Shown here piece after piece: positions 17,478 through 26,176 of a stretch of DNA of 64,000 bases. The notes beneath the pieces were generated by a model. It saw only the letters and a program-made list of their open reading frames with translations. It did not search any database and was not told the origin of the DNA. The DNA lies in assembly GCA_031291175.1 (NCBI GenBank), contig JARLJO010000045.1, positions 124,001 through 188,000 of the forward strand. The letters run 5' to 3'. The stretch comes from Gammaproteobacteria bacterium (GTDB lineage: Bacteria; Pseudomonadota; Gammaproteobacteria; DSM-16500). How positions within the stretch are numbered: the first letter of the stretch is position 1; each line of letters starts with the position of its first letter. The position numbers were made by a program, and so were the translations under genes.

Positions 17478-18233
17478 TTAAAAAGAGCTACGCCCCAACG
17501 CCGCCAAAACAGCAACCAGATCATCAGAAAAAACTGCATCCACACCCCACCCAAATAACTCTTTAGCACGATGGGGATCATTAACCGTATAAGACAAGAC
17601 AAAACGATTCATTGCTTTAATGTGACGAACGACATTCTCATCCAGTATCCGCTGATTCAGATGCACCGAAACACATTGCAGCTGATCGCAAACTTCTTCC
17701 CACCCGCCAAACCATTCATCGATTAACAAACCAATCAATGCATCCGGGGAATTTTGTCTGACCGTCCGCAAAGACGGTACTGAGAAACTGGAGAGCAACG
17801 GTGGCATCATATCCACAGTCCAATAGTCTCTGATATCAGCCAACACTTTTTTGGCGGTTTGCTCTTCCTGCCCGGGTAACGGCTTGATCTCAACATTCGC
17901 TGCTAACTGATGCTCTTGCAGACACAGAATCACATCTTTAAAGGTAGGGATTTTTTCGCCGGAAAACTTGGCATTAAACCAAGCGCCCGCATCCAATGTG
18001 CGAAGATAACTATAAGGATAGTCCCCTACAATACCGTTACCATTCGTCGTGCGATTAAGCGTTTCATCGTGGATAACAACGGCTTCACCGCATGCTGATA
18101 GCATGACATCAAATTCAACCCATTGTGCGCCTAATTGTTTCGCTTTGAAAAAAGCAGATAAAGTATTTTCGGGGGCATAGCGGCTAGCGCCTCTATGTGC
18201 AATCACTGGCACCTGAAAATTAATGGAAGACAT
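17478..18233 (-). CDS. Glycerophosphodiester phosphodiesterase (UgpQ/GlpQ type)
   Basis: A 251-aa protein with the GDPD TIM-barrel signature: HRGASRYAPENTLSAF at about residues 13-28 with the catalytic His, and WVEFDVMLSACGEAVVIHDE at about 37-56 with the metal-binding Glu/Asp and second His. NRTTNGNG follows. It hydrolyses glycerophosphodiesters to glycerol-3-phosphate and an alcohol. There is no signal peptide, so it is cytosolic like UgpQ. It is the last gene of a minus-strand group and overlaps the preceding SMR gene by 14 bp, which suggests coupled translation. Confidence 0.92.
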   Translation of the reverse strand: MSSINFQVPVIAHRGASRYAPENTLSAFFKAKQLGAQWVEFDVMLSACGEAVVIHDETLNRTTNGNGIVGDYPYSYLRTLDAGAWFNAKFSGEKIPTFKDVILCLQEHQLAANVEIKPLPGQEEQTAKKVLADIRDYWTVDMMPPLLSSFSVPSLRTVRQNSPDALIGLLIDEWFGGWEEVCDQLQCVSVHLNQRILDENVVRHIKAMNRFVLSYTVNDPHRAKELFGWGVDAVFSDDLVAVLAALGRSSF

Positions 18234-18573
18234 CAGTCAAATGTATCCCTAATACACCAATGACAATCAATAACAATGAAATCACTTTCGTTACAGAAAT
18301 CGATTCATGAAAAAGCAACACACCTATAATGGCAACCAAGATGGTGCCAACACCCGACCAAATCGCATAGACAATACTGATATCTACCCCTTGCACAGCT
18401 AAAGTTAATGCTGCAAACGAGATGGAATAAAATATCAATAAGCAAACGGAAGGCTTCAGTTTTTGTAGTCCATCAGACAGCTTCATCGAAACCGTGCCAA
18501 GGACGCCAAATAAAATGGCCACTAATAAACACAATTCACTACTTGTTGAAAGAACCATAAACTTTTCAATCAC
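18220..18573 (-). CDS. Small multidrug resistance (SMR/EmrE) family transporter, subunit 2
   Basis: A 117-aa protein with four transmembrane helices (about residues 11-28, 40-60, 66-88, 93-112). The SMR pattern is present: a Glu near the N-terminus in SSELCLLVAILFGVLGT, VYAIWSGVGT in helix 3 and a final I-G-V-L-G-I-H-L helix. SMR proteins are proton-coupled antiporters for cationic compounds or guanidinium. In EmrE the key acidic residue is Glu14 in helix 1; here a Glu is close to that position but shifted toward the N-terminus (about residue 13 before the helix). It overlaps its sister gene by 4 bp, so the two probably form a heterodimer like EbrAB or MdtIJ. Confidence 0.88.
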   Translation of the reverse strand: MIEKFMVLSTSSELCLLVAILFGVLGTVSMKLSDGLQKLKPSVCLLIFYSISFAALTLAVQGVDISIVYAIWSGVGTILVAIIGVLLFHESISVTKVISLLLIVIGVLGIHLTDVFH

Positions 18574-18905
18574 CCTAGTTTTAACCCCATAACCCCAACA
18601 ATCACCAATGCTAATGAACCAATTTTAATAGCTGTCACAGGCTCATGAAAAAAGAAAATACCGATAAGAGCAATGAGCAAGGTCCCTAAACCCGACCAAA
18701 CCGCATAAACAAAGCTTACCTCTAATCGTTTTAAGGTGAGAGTTAAGAAAATGAAAGAAAAAGTATAAAACACAAAAATGAAAATGGAAGGGAGTAGGTG
18801 TGTAAATCCTTCCGAAAACTTCATTGAAGTGGTGCCTGCGACCTCAAGCAAGATCGCAAGCAGCAAATAAAAACCCGTTAATACTTTATATGTCATAACT
18901 ACCAT
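18570..18905 (-). CDS. SMR family transporter, subunit 1
   Basis: A 111-aa four-helix SMR protein with the canonical helix-1 motif LLLAILLEVAGTTSMKFSEG carrying the central Glu, helix 3 VYAVWSGLGTLLIALIG and a final helix ending GVMGLKLG. Of the two adjacent SMR genes this one keeps the textbook membrane-embedded Glu, which binds protons and substrate in EmrE. A second ATG three codons in is an equally possible start. It begins 3 nt after the upstream gene's stop, placing it in the same transcript. Substrate is unknown; spermidine (MdtIJ-like) or quaternary cations are possible. Confidence 0.88.
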   Translation of the reverse strand: MVVMTYKVLTGFYLLLAILLEVAGTTSMKFSEGFTHLLPSIFIFVFYTFSFIFLTLTLKRLEVSFVYAVWSGLGTLLIALIGIFFFHEPVTAIKIGSLALVIVGVMGLKLG

Positions 18906-18908
18906 TAA

Positions 18909-19634
18909 TTACGTTATATTTTTAATTAATCCGTGATCTGTCATCGATGCTAAAACCACAATAGCCGATAATTCTACCTTATTACCCACCGCCAAACCAG
19001 GCGCACTCGCACTCGCAACAGCTGCACGAGACATATTCATTTGCATCATAGGCATAATCGGTTGCGGTGTGATTAGATTGCCTACAAAATCAATATTGTG
19101 AATATAGTATTTTTGATCCGGATACATTTTGTTTAATCTATCCACTTCGTCTTTCGCTTGTTGATAAACCATACCGCGAAGCGAAATATTTGCCGCGCGA
19201 ATTTCATCTTCACTTGGCGTGAATTCCACATTGTCTAATGTATACGTTTCACCTGGCTTACTCATTGACTTGGTTTTATCCCGTAGACCCACGAGTGCGC
19301 TGGATGGCAATCTGGCTTGGGCTGAGATCACCACTTTTTCAAGACCTGATTGATCCTGGCTACGATCAAATGAAGTAATATGCCACTCGCCTGCGCCGGA
19401 TAATCCATTTAATTTTTTCAGCACTGCGTCTTGAATTTTTTCAAGGCCAGTATCATTCACTCCTGCGTTCACACCTACTGTCACTAACGCTGACTTGGTT
19501 GTAACATATTGTTCTGCTGACAATCTTAGCGACACCCGGTTTAGCAAAGCGTCCTGGATGCCTGGCAAATCGCCCATGGCCCAGGCAGGAAAGGTCATCA
19601 ACATGCTTAAGATGATGGCAGCAAATATGCGCAT
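18909..19634 (-). CDS. Exported protein, SIMPL/DUF541-like (tentative)
   Basis: A 241-aa protein with a signal peptide (MRIFAAIILSMLMTFPAWA, about residues 1-19). The mature part has an alternating strand-helix pattern. It includes VVISAQARLPSSALVGLRDK at about 103-122 and a helix with AANISLRGMVYQQAKDEVDR at about 146-165, reminiscent of SIMPL (DUF541) periplasmic proteins. It is followed by a Met-rich stretch (MPMMQMNMS) at about 195-203. The function is unknown. It is first in a minus-strand group with two SMR genes and a GDPD, but nothing in its sequence ties it to transport. Confidence 0.65.
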   Translation of the reverse strand: MRIFAAIILSMLMTFPAWAMGDLPGIQDALLNRVSLRLSAEQYVTTKSALVTVGVNAGVNDTGLEKIQDAVLKKLNGLSGAGEWHITSFDRSQDQSGLEKVVISAQARLPSSALVGLRDKTKSMSKPGETYTLDNVEFTPSEDEIRAANISLRGMVYQQAKDEVDRLNKMYPDQKYYIHNIDFVGNLITPQPIMPMMQMNMSRAAVASASAPGLAVGNKVELSAIVVLASMTDHGLIKNIT

Positions 19635-19733
19635 AAATCACTCCATTGAAATTAAAAGACTGACCTTTATTCTAAGCGATACGGGTTGAAGTCGCTATAG
19701 CTATATTGCTAGGGTTTTGACCGGCTGAAAGTG

Positions 19734-19940
19734 AACACCAATGCGGATCCTCGGCACTTCCCCCTTGAAAAGGGGGATTCTGGGGGATTTTTACAAACTT
19801 TAATCACGCTTTGATAAATACGAATCTAGCGCATTAAAACCACATCTATTTCACATAGTATTATATTTTTTATATAAATCCTCCTTAACCCTCCTTTTTT
19901 AAGGAGGGGATCAGAGCCATAAACACTCGTGTAGATACCT
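19734..19940 (+). repeat. Family 2 repeat, copy 1
   Basis: About 207 bp matching, in opposite orientation, the sequence at 62111-62317. One end carries CCCCCTTGAAAAGGGGG followed by TCTGGGGGATTTTT, and the other carries ATCCTCCTTAACCCTCC with TTAAGGAGGGGATC. The middle (ACTTTAATCACGCTTTGAT) is conserved. No coding frame is present. It abuts a partial family 1 copy. Confidence 0.8.
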
Positions 19941-19943
19941 ATG

Positions 19944-19988
19944 CCTGCCACCCCATTTTTTTAAATTCACTTCAACTTCGTTGAAGTG
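19944..19988 (+). repeat. Family 1 structured repeat, partial copy E
   Basis: Only the right half is present: CCTGCCACCCCATTTTTTT and the second hairpin CACTTCAAC-TTC-GTTGAAGTG (19968-19988). It is joined directly to the end of family 2 copy 1, suggesting that one element inserted into the other. Confidence 0.65.
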
Positions 19989-20010
19989 AGGGGCACTGAT
20001 AATAATACTG

Positions 20011-20039
20011 TTTTACCCATGGTCGCTACCTGTTAAAAT
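20011..20039 (+). promoter_or_regulatory. Extended -10 promoter of mfd
   Basis: TTTTAC (20011-20016), 17-bp spacer, and TAAAAT (20034-20039) preceded by TGT, an extended -10. The ATG of mfd is 33 nt beyond the -10, giving a short leader without a strong Shine-Dalgarno. Confidence 0.55.
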
Positions 20040-20071
20040 AGCCGCCTTCGTTTATCAAAACAGTCTAAATT

Positions 20072-23000
20072 ATGCCAAATGCCAATCCTTTAACTCCCCC
20101 TTTACCGCTAAAAGCGGGTCAAAAACTCATTTGGGGGAACCTTCATGGCGCAAGTATTGGACTCGCGCTAAGCCAGGCCATTGCGACCTGCAAAATGCCT
20201 GTGGTCATTATTGCGCCTGACTCACTCACGGCGACTCGGTTAGAATATGAGCTTAATTTTTTTCATCATGGCCAATCCATTATTCACTTCCCGGATTGGG
20301 AAACGCTGCCATATGATCCCTTTTCGCCCCATCAAGACATCATTTCGGAGCGGCTATCGGCACTCTCCCGTATGCCCAGTTTGCAAGATGGAGCAATCAT
20401 TACCCCCATTTCTACCCTCATGCAGCGGCTGCCTCCGAGAGAATATCTCGAAGGCAGTACGTTTTTGCTCAAAACGGGGCAAAAATTTGACCTACAGGCC
20501 GCGCGCAAACGGCTAGACAATGCAGGATACCGCTTTGTTGATCAAGTCCGCGAACACGGCGAATTCGCCGTCCGTGGTTCAATTATTGATCTATTCCCCA
20601 TGGGCAGCGATACACCCTATCGGATTGATCTCTTTGACGATGAAATCGACTCGATTCGCACTTTCTCGCCCGACAATCAGCGCACCATGGAGAAAGTCGA
20701 TAAGATCGAACTCCTGCCAGCGCAAGAGTTTCCGTTAACGGATGAGTCAATTGAGCGATTTAGACAAACCTGGCGACAAACTTTTCCCGGTAATCCGCTC
20801 AATAGTCCGATATACCAAGATGTCACTGAAGGGATTTGTCCTCCGGGCATTGAATATTATTTCCCACTGTTTTTTCAGGAAACGGCAACGTTTTTTGATT
20901 ATCTTCCTCCGCATTGCCTCATCATTCAAGTGGGTGAGATTTATAAAAAATCCGAAGAATTCTGGCAGGAAATTGAAACACGCTATGAACAACGACGTTA
21001 CGATATTACACGTCCGCTATTGGAACCCAAAAAATTATTCATTCCAGCCGCTGATGTCTTTGGCCGGATAAAAGCGTATCACCAAGTGAAAATACAAGCA
21101 GAGGCTGATGCCACTGAAACTCACAGCTATGATTTTTCGACAACAGTACCGCTAACATTCAGCGTGGATCATAAAGCCACAAAACCTTTGCATGCCTTAG
21201 AAAATTTCCTCATGGGTTATGATGGTCGCGTACTTTTTTGTGCAGAAACCACAGGCCGTCGAGAAGTCTTATTACAACTTTTTAAAACCATACAGCTTAA
21301 TCCCAAAGCTTATACCACCTGGGATGAATTTTTAACGGATGATGCATCCATAGGCATTACAGTCGCACCACTGGATGACGGATTATCATTGCTAGCGCCT
21401 CCTATTACCTTAATCGCCGAAGCTCAGCTTTATGGTAAGCGCGTTATGCAAAGGCGAAGACGTAAAGTCAGCGTGCAAGATACGGATGCGATTATTCGCG
21501 ACCTGGCTGAATTGCAAGTGGGTTCGCCCATTGTGCACATTGATCATGGTATTGGCCGCTATTTGGGTTTACAAACATTGACTGTTGGCGAACAAATTGC
21601 GGAATACTTAACGTTAGCTTACGCGGATGAAGCCAAACTCTATGTTCCTGTTTCTTCTTTGCATTTAATCAGCCGCTACAGCGGCACCGATCCGGAACAA
21701 GCGCCTATTCATCGATTAGGCACCGAGCAGTGGCAAAAAGCCAAGCACAAAGCAGCCGAACAAGTGCGAGATGTCGCTGCGGAATTATTAAATATTTATG
21801 CGCATCGCGAGGCGAGAGTCGGCGTGGCTTGCGAACCGGTTGATTCGCAATATGCAGTATTTGCCGCCGCTTTTCCTTTTGAAGAAACGCCAGACCAACA
21901 GCAAGCGATTGATCAAGTGATCAAAGACATGTTGTCTGAAAAACCGATGGATAGGTTAGTCTGTGGGGATGTTGGCTTTGGCAAAACCGAAGTCGCTATG
22001 CGAGCAGCATTCATGGCGGTACAGAATAACAAGCAAGTCGTCGTCTTAGTACCAACGACATTATTAGCGCAACAACATTATCAAAATTTCCAAGATCGAT
22101 TTTCAGAATGGCCTTTTCACATTGCCCCCATGTCGCGATTTAATTCCAGCAAGGAACAGCAACGCGTCATTGATCAATTGGCCGAAGGGAAAGTGGATAT
22201 TGTGATTGGTACGCATAAATTACTGCAAGAGGATATTAAATTTAAATCGTTAGGCTTGGTCATTATCGATGAAGAACATCGCTTCGGTGTGAGACAAAAA
22301 GAACGATTAAAAGCATTGCGATCTGAAGTGGATATTCTCACCCTGACAGCGACACCGATTCCACGCACATTGAATATGGCATTTGCTGGCATCCGTGATC
22401 TTTCATTGATTGCAACACCACCGATGCGTCGATTATCCATCAAGACCTTCGTCCACGAATTTCAAGATGCCTTAAACAAAGAAGCCATTTCACGGGAGAT
22501 TATGCGTGGTGGCCAGGTTTATTTCTTACATAATGATGTCGCCTCTATCGAGAAAATAGCACGTGATCTGGAGAAACTAGTACCGGAAGCACGGGTTGGC
22601 ATAGCGCACGGACAAATGCGCGAGCGGGAACTGGAACAAGTCATGGCAGACTTTTACCATCGACGGTTCAATTTGCTGGTTTGTACGACGATTATTGAAA
22701 GCGGTATCGACGTCCCTTCTGCCAATACAATTATTATTAATCGGGCTGATAAATTTGGTTTGGCGCAATTACATCAATTGCGCGGTCGAGTGGGTCGTTC
22801 GCATCATCAAGCGTATGCTTATCTATTGACGCCGCCTGAGAAAAAACTCACCTCGGATGCTAAAAAACGCCTGGATGCCATTACCTCTCTTGAGGATTTA
22901 GGCGTAGGATTTACGCTGGCTACGCACGATTTAGAAATTCGCGGTGCCGGTGAACTCTTGGGTGAAGGACAAAGTGGTAACATGCAAGCCATAGGCTTTT

Positions 23001-23518
23001 CGCTTTATATGGATTTGTTATCCAGAGCCGTTGACGCATTGAAATCCGGCAAAGAACCAGAATTGGATACAGCACTCAGTCGAGGCACAGAAATTGATTT
23101 ACAGCTGACAGCACTGATTCCTGCAGTTTATCTTGATGATGTGCACTTGCGTTTACAATTTTATAAACGGATCGCCATGTCTAAAACGGCTTCAGAACTG
23201 GATGAAATCCAGGTCGAGATGATTGATCGTTTTGGTTTGCTGCCCGAACCGCTAAAAAATCTTTTCGCGATCACCGAACTCAAACAAAGTGCAGAAGTCT
23301 TAGGTATTTCAAAAGTAGAAGCCAATAGCAAAGGTGGCAAAATAGAATTTATTGATAAGCCCAACATCGATCCGATGAAAATTATTAAATTGATTCAATC
23401 CCAATCTAAGCGTTTTCGGTTGGATGGCCCTGCGCGTTTGCGATTTACGCTCGATGAACATGACCCCAAAGACAGGATTTTGTTAGTGAAGGACGTTATT
23501 CATTTGCTTGAAAATTAA
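20072..23518 (+). CDS. mfd: Transcription-repair coupling factor Mfd
   Basis: Mfd removes RNA polymerase stalled at DNA damage and recruits UvrA for nucleotide excision repair. At 1148 aa the length matches E. coli Mfd (1148 aa). Visible parts are an N-terminal UvrB-like module, the CarD-like RNAP-interaction domain (about 470-560, SPIVHIDHGIGRYLG) and the RecG-like motor. The motor shows Walker A GDVGFGKTE (about 631-639), the DEEH box and SAT-type TATPIPRTLNMA; motif VI shows QLRGRVGRS. A C-terminal TRCF domain is present. It is a single gene and appears complete. Confidence 0.98.
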   Translation: MPNANPLTPPLPLKAGQKLIWGNLHGASIGLALSQAIATCKMPVVIIAPDSLTATRLEYELNFFHHGQSIIHFPDWETLPYDPFSPHQDIISERLSALSRMPSLQDGAIITPISTLMQRLPPREYLEGSTFLLKTGQKFDLQAARKRLDNAGYRFVDQVREHGEFAVRGSIIDLFPMGSDTPYRIDLFDDEIDSIRTFSPDNQRTMEKVDKIELLPAQEFPLTDESIERFRQTWRQTFPGNPLNSPIYQDVTEGICPPGIEYYFPLFFQETATFFDYLPPHCLIIQVGEIYKKSEEFWQEIETRYEQRRYDITRPLLEPKKLFIPAADVFGRIKAYHQVKIQAEADATETHSYDFSTTVPLTFSVDHKATKPLHALENFLMGYDGRVLFCAETTGRREVLLQLFKTIQLNPKAYTTWDEFLTDDASIGITVAPLDDGLSLLAPPITLIAEAQLYGKRVMQRRRRKVSVQDTDAIIRDLAELQVGSPIVHIDHGIGRYLGLQTLTVGEQIAEYLTLAYADEAKLYVPVSSLHLISRYSGTDPEQAPIHRLGTEQWQKAKHKAAEQVRDVAAELLNIYAHREARVGVACEPVDSQYAVFAAAFPFEETPDQQQAIDQVIKDMLSEKPMDRLVCGDVGFGKTEVAMRAAFMAVQNNKQVVVLVPTTLLAQQHYQNFQDRFSEWPFHIAPMSRFNSSKEQQRVIDQLAEGKVDIVIGTHKLLQEDIKFKSLGLVIIDEEHRFGVRQKERLKALRSEVDILTLTATPIPRTLNMAFAGIRDLSLIATPPMRRLSIKTFVHEFQDALNKEAISREIMRGGQVYFLHNDVASIEKIARDLEKLVPEARVGIAHGQMRERELEQVMADFYHRRFNLLVCTTIIESGIDVPSANTIIINRADKFGLAQLHQLRGRVGRSHHQAYAYLLTPPEKKLTSDAKKRLDAITSLEDLGVGFTLATHDLEIRGAGELLGEGQSGNMQAIGFSLYMDLLSRAVDALKSGKEPELDTALSRGTEIDLQLTALIPAVYLDDVHLRLQFYKRIAMSKTASELDEIQVEMIDRFGLLPEPLKNLFAITELKQSAEVLGISKVEANSKGGKIEFIDKPNIDPMKIIKLIQSQSKRFRLDGPARLRFTLDEHDPKDRILLVKDVIHLLEN

Positions 23519-23556
23519 TATCGGTTTTATCATGGTGGGTACTACAAGGATTCGTA

Positions 23557-24474
23557 TTGGTGCTAAAGAACAAACTCCATACTAAGAAACAACTCCTACC
23601 CTTAATGCTATTGCTGTTTCTGGGTTTTATTTGGGGTACGGGTTATTCTATTGCCCGTTTTGCCATGACACACGGCGTCAATCCATTAGGTTATAGCTTA
23701 TGGCAATCAATAGGCCCTGCCCTGTTGATTGGCTTATTGGCTTATTCGCAGAATAAAACCGCGCCGATACAGACAGCGCATTGGCGTTATTATTTTATTT
23801 GCGGTTTGACGGGAATCGCCATTCCCAATACCAATATGTATTTTGCCGCGCCGCATCTCCCTGCGGGTCTACTCGCTGTAATCGTTAATACCGTACCTAT
23901 TATGGCTTACATGATGGCGCTATTGGCACGAGTAGAATCCTTTAATCTGTTAAGATTAACTGCGGTTCTTATTGCCTTGGCGGGTTTAATGTTAATTCTT
24001 ATTCCACATGCGGGCTTGCATTCGCCCTTGATGACACCTTGGGTCTTATCCGCACTCATCACGCCATTTTGTTTTGCTTTCTGTGCTGTTTATATGACTC
24101 GCTTTCGTCCTAAAAATAGCAATTCGCTATCACTCGCGGCGGGCACATTAGTCTTTTCCAGCTTATTACTGACTCCCATCGTTTTATTGTCCGGTCATTT
24201 TTACGCCCTACATTTGCCATTAACCGCACCAGATTGGGTGATTTTGTTAGAAATTTTACTATCGAGCTTAGGCTATATTTTATTTTTTCAACTCATGAAA
24301 ATCGCGGGGCCTGTGTATTACAGTTTTGTCGATACGATTGTCGCCATGACGGGATTATTTTGGGGGTACCTTATCTTTGATGAAAAATTAAATTTCTGGT
24401 CAGGCACAGCTGTTGCTCTTATTATTTGCGCACTCATTATAGTAAACAAACAACAAAAACCTATGCTAGACTGA
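23557..24474 (+). CDS. EamA/DMT family transporter
   Basis: A 305-aa protein with about ten hydrophobic helices in two EamA repeats (about 15-135 and 155-295), typical of drug/metabolite transporters. It opens with FLGFIWGTGYSIARFAM, the usual EamA helix 1, and the second repeat contains GYILFFQLMKIAGPVYYSF. The start is a TTG at 23557 with AAGGA 6 nt upstream; the adjacent GTG is an alternative, and no in-frame ATG lies suitably upstream. The substrate cannot be predicted; family members export amino acids, nucleosides or metabolites. The downstream DUF47 gene starts 38 nt after its stop. Confidence 0.85.
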   Translation: MVLKNKLHTKKQLLPLMLLLFLGFIWGTGYSIARFAMTHGVNPLGYSLWQSIGPALLIGLLAYSQNKTAPIQTAHWRYYFICGLTGIAIPNTNMYFAAPHLPAGLLAVIVNTVPIMAYMMALLARVESFNLLRLTAVLIALAGLMLILIPHAGLHSPLMTPWVLSALITPFCFAFCAVYMTRFRPKNSNSLSLAAGTLVFSSLLLTPIVLLSGHFYALHLPLTAPDWVILLEILLSSLGYILFFQLMKIAGPVYYSFVDTIVAMTGLFWGYLIFDEKLNFWSGTAVALIICALIIVNKQQKPMLD

Positions 24475-24512
24475 TTCTCTTCTGTTTGATGCAGTACTCG
24501 GGGATAGACGGC

Positions 24513-25139
24513 ATGCTAAAAAGATTTCTGCCAAGGGAAGAAGGTTTTTTTGAACTTTTCCAAAAAGTGGCGGATATTCTTGTATTGACCGCGACACAAT
24601 TTCACTGCTTGTTGTTGGATCTACCTAATCAACAAAAATACGTGGATGCCATTGCCGCCTATGAAGATGAAGGGGATAAAATAGCGCATTCCACTTTCGA
24701 CTTGTTACATAAAACATTTATTACGCCTTTTGACCGACACGATATTCATCGCTTAACTAGCCAATTAGATGATGTCTTGGATCTTATTAATCGTTGCGCA
24801 CAACGCTTCCCATTTTATCAGCTACAAGCCGCCCCTCCTGAGATGACGGCATTAGCCGATCTGACAGTTCAATGTGCAAAATCTCTGAAAAAAGCCGTCT
24901 ATCGCTTAAACTCTCTTGATAAATCCACGGAAATTTTAAACTACTGTGAAGAGTTAAACCATCTGGAAAGCCTGGCGCATACACATGTCTTAGCTGGCGA
25001 AAAAGTGCTTTTTTTAGAAGAAAATGATTTTAAACATTTTTTCAAACTCAAAGAAATTTATTCTCGCACTAAAGAAGTGATCAATCGTTGTCAGGACGTT
25101 GCCAATATTATCAAAGGTATCGTATTAGAGTATTCATAA
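24513..25139 (+). CDS. DUF47 (PhoU-like) phosphate transport regulator
   Basis: A 208-aa all-helical protein of the TIGR00153/DUF47 family, opening MLKRFLPREEGFFELFQKV as usual for the group. DUF47 proteins are distant PhoU relatives coded next to Pit transporters and are thought to regulate them. PhoU-like metal-binding residues are visible in YEDEGDKIAHSTFDLL (about residues 48-63) and in DDVLDLINRC. I placed the start at 24513 by homology; longer starts would overlap the transporter upstream. The Pit gene begins 1 nt after the stop, so the two form one operon. Confidence 0.9.
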   Translation: MLKRFLPREEGFFELFQKVADILVLTATQFHCLLLDLPNQQKYVDAIAAYEDEGDKIAHSTFDLLHKTFITPFDRHDIHRLTSQLDDVLDLINRCAQRFPFYQLQAAPPEMTALADLTVQCAKSLKKAVYRLNSLDKSTEILNYCEELNHLESLAHTHVLAGEKVLFLEENDFKHFFKLKEIYSRTKEVINRCQDVANIIKGIVLEYS

Positions 25140-25140
25140 T

Positions 25141-26127
25141 ATGACGTTAGTCATCATTACTATTGCGCTGGCATTATTTTTCGATTTTTTGAATGGCTTT
25201 CATGATGCCGCTAATTCTATAGCGACTATTGTGTCAACACGTGTCTTAAAGCCGCATTGGGCTGTTATTTGGGCGGCATTTTTTAACTTTATCGCTTTTG
25301 CTTTTTTTGGCTTGAATGTTGCCGCGACCATTGGTACTGGTTTGATTGATCCTGGTATTGTGAATGTTGAGTTAGTATTTGCCGCTCTTATAGGGGCGAT
25401 ATTATGGAATCTATTCACGTGGTATTTTGGTCTGCCGTCTAGCTCTTCTCATGCATTGATTGGCGGCTTATTAGGTGCAGCCATTGCAAAAGCGGGGCTT
25501 TCTCCACTGAAGTTTGCTGGCATTACTAAAGTCGTGTTGGCAATTGTAATATCACCCTTACTGGGGATGATTCTCGGTTTATTGATGATGTTTATTATCA
25601 CACGGTTGTTCTTTCATTTTACGCCTAGTCGGGTCGATAAGTGGTTTAGGAAATTGCAGTTTATTTCAGCCGCTTTCATCAGCCTGGGTCACGGCGGTAA
25701 TGATGCACAGAAAACCATGGGGATCATTGCGATTTTATTATTTTCATCACACCGGTTGGGTGATACGTTTTATGTTCCTTTTTGGGTGATTGTTTCTTGT
25801 AATTTTGTGATCGCACTGGGCACTTTTTTTGGTGGCTGGCGAATTGTAAAAACAATGGGGATGAAGATTACTAAATTAAAACCAGTTAGTGGTTTTTGTG
25901 CTGAGACTTCCAGTGCGCTCACATTGTTTTTGGCGACTGCCTTAGGTATTCCGGTTTCCACAACGCACACGATTACGGGTGCTATTGTCGGCGTCGGTTC
26001 TTTATCTCGATTGAGCGCTGTTCGGTGGGGTGTGGCACGGAATATTGTTTGGGCTTGGGTTTTGACCCTTCCTGCAGCAGGGTTGGTTTCTGCTTGTGTT
26101 TGGTTGATGATTCGGGCTTTTGAATAG
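25141..26127 (+). CDS. pit: PiT family low-affinity inorganic phosphate transporter
   Basis: A 328-aa membrane protein with the duplicated PiT signature: GFHDAANSIATIVSTRVLKP near residues 19-38 and SLGHGGNDAQKTMGI near 181-195. It has about nine to ten transmembrane helices. PiT carriers move metal-phosphate complexes with protons. The second half repeats the first with the signature CAETSSALTLFLATALGIPV. It is shorter than E. coli PitA (499 aa) because it lacks the large cytoplasmic insertion, like many Pit proteins paired with DUF47. It follows DUF47 by 1 nt, a conserved pairing. Confidence 0.93.
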   Translation: MTLVIITIALALFFDFLNGFHDAANSIATIVSTRVLKPHWAVIWAAFFNFIAFAFFGLNVAATIGTGLIDPGIVNVELVFAALIGAILWNLFTWYFGLPSSSSHALIGGLLGAAIAKAGLSPLKFAGITKVVLAIVISPLLGMILGLLMMFIITRLFFHFTPSRVDKWFRKLQFISAAFISLGHGGNDAQKTMGIIAILLFSSHRLGDTFYVPFWVIVSCNFVIALGTFFGGWRIVKTMGMKITKLKPVSGFCAETSSALTLFLATALGIPVSTTHTITGAIVGVGSLSRLSAVRWGVARNIVWAWVLTLPAAGLVSACVWLMIRAFE

Positions 26128-26176
26128 TCGTTTTTGGGGTTGCTATGATTGACTGTGATCCTGTCAGGGAGTTGTT

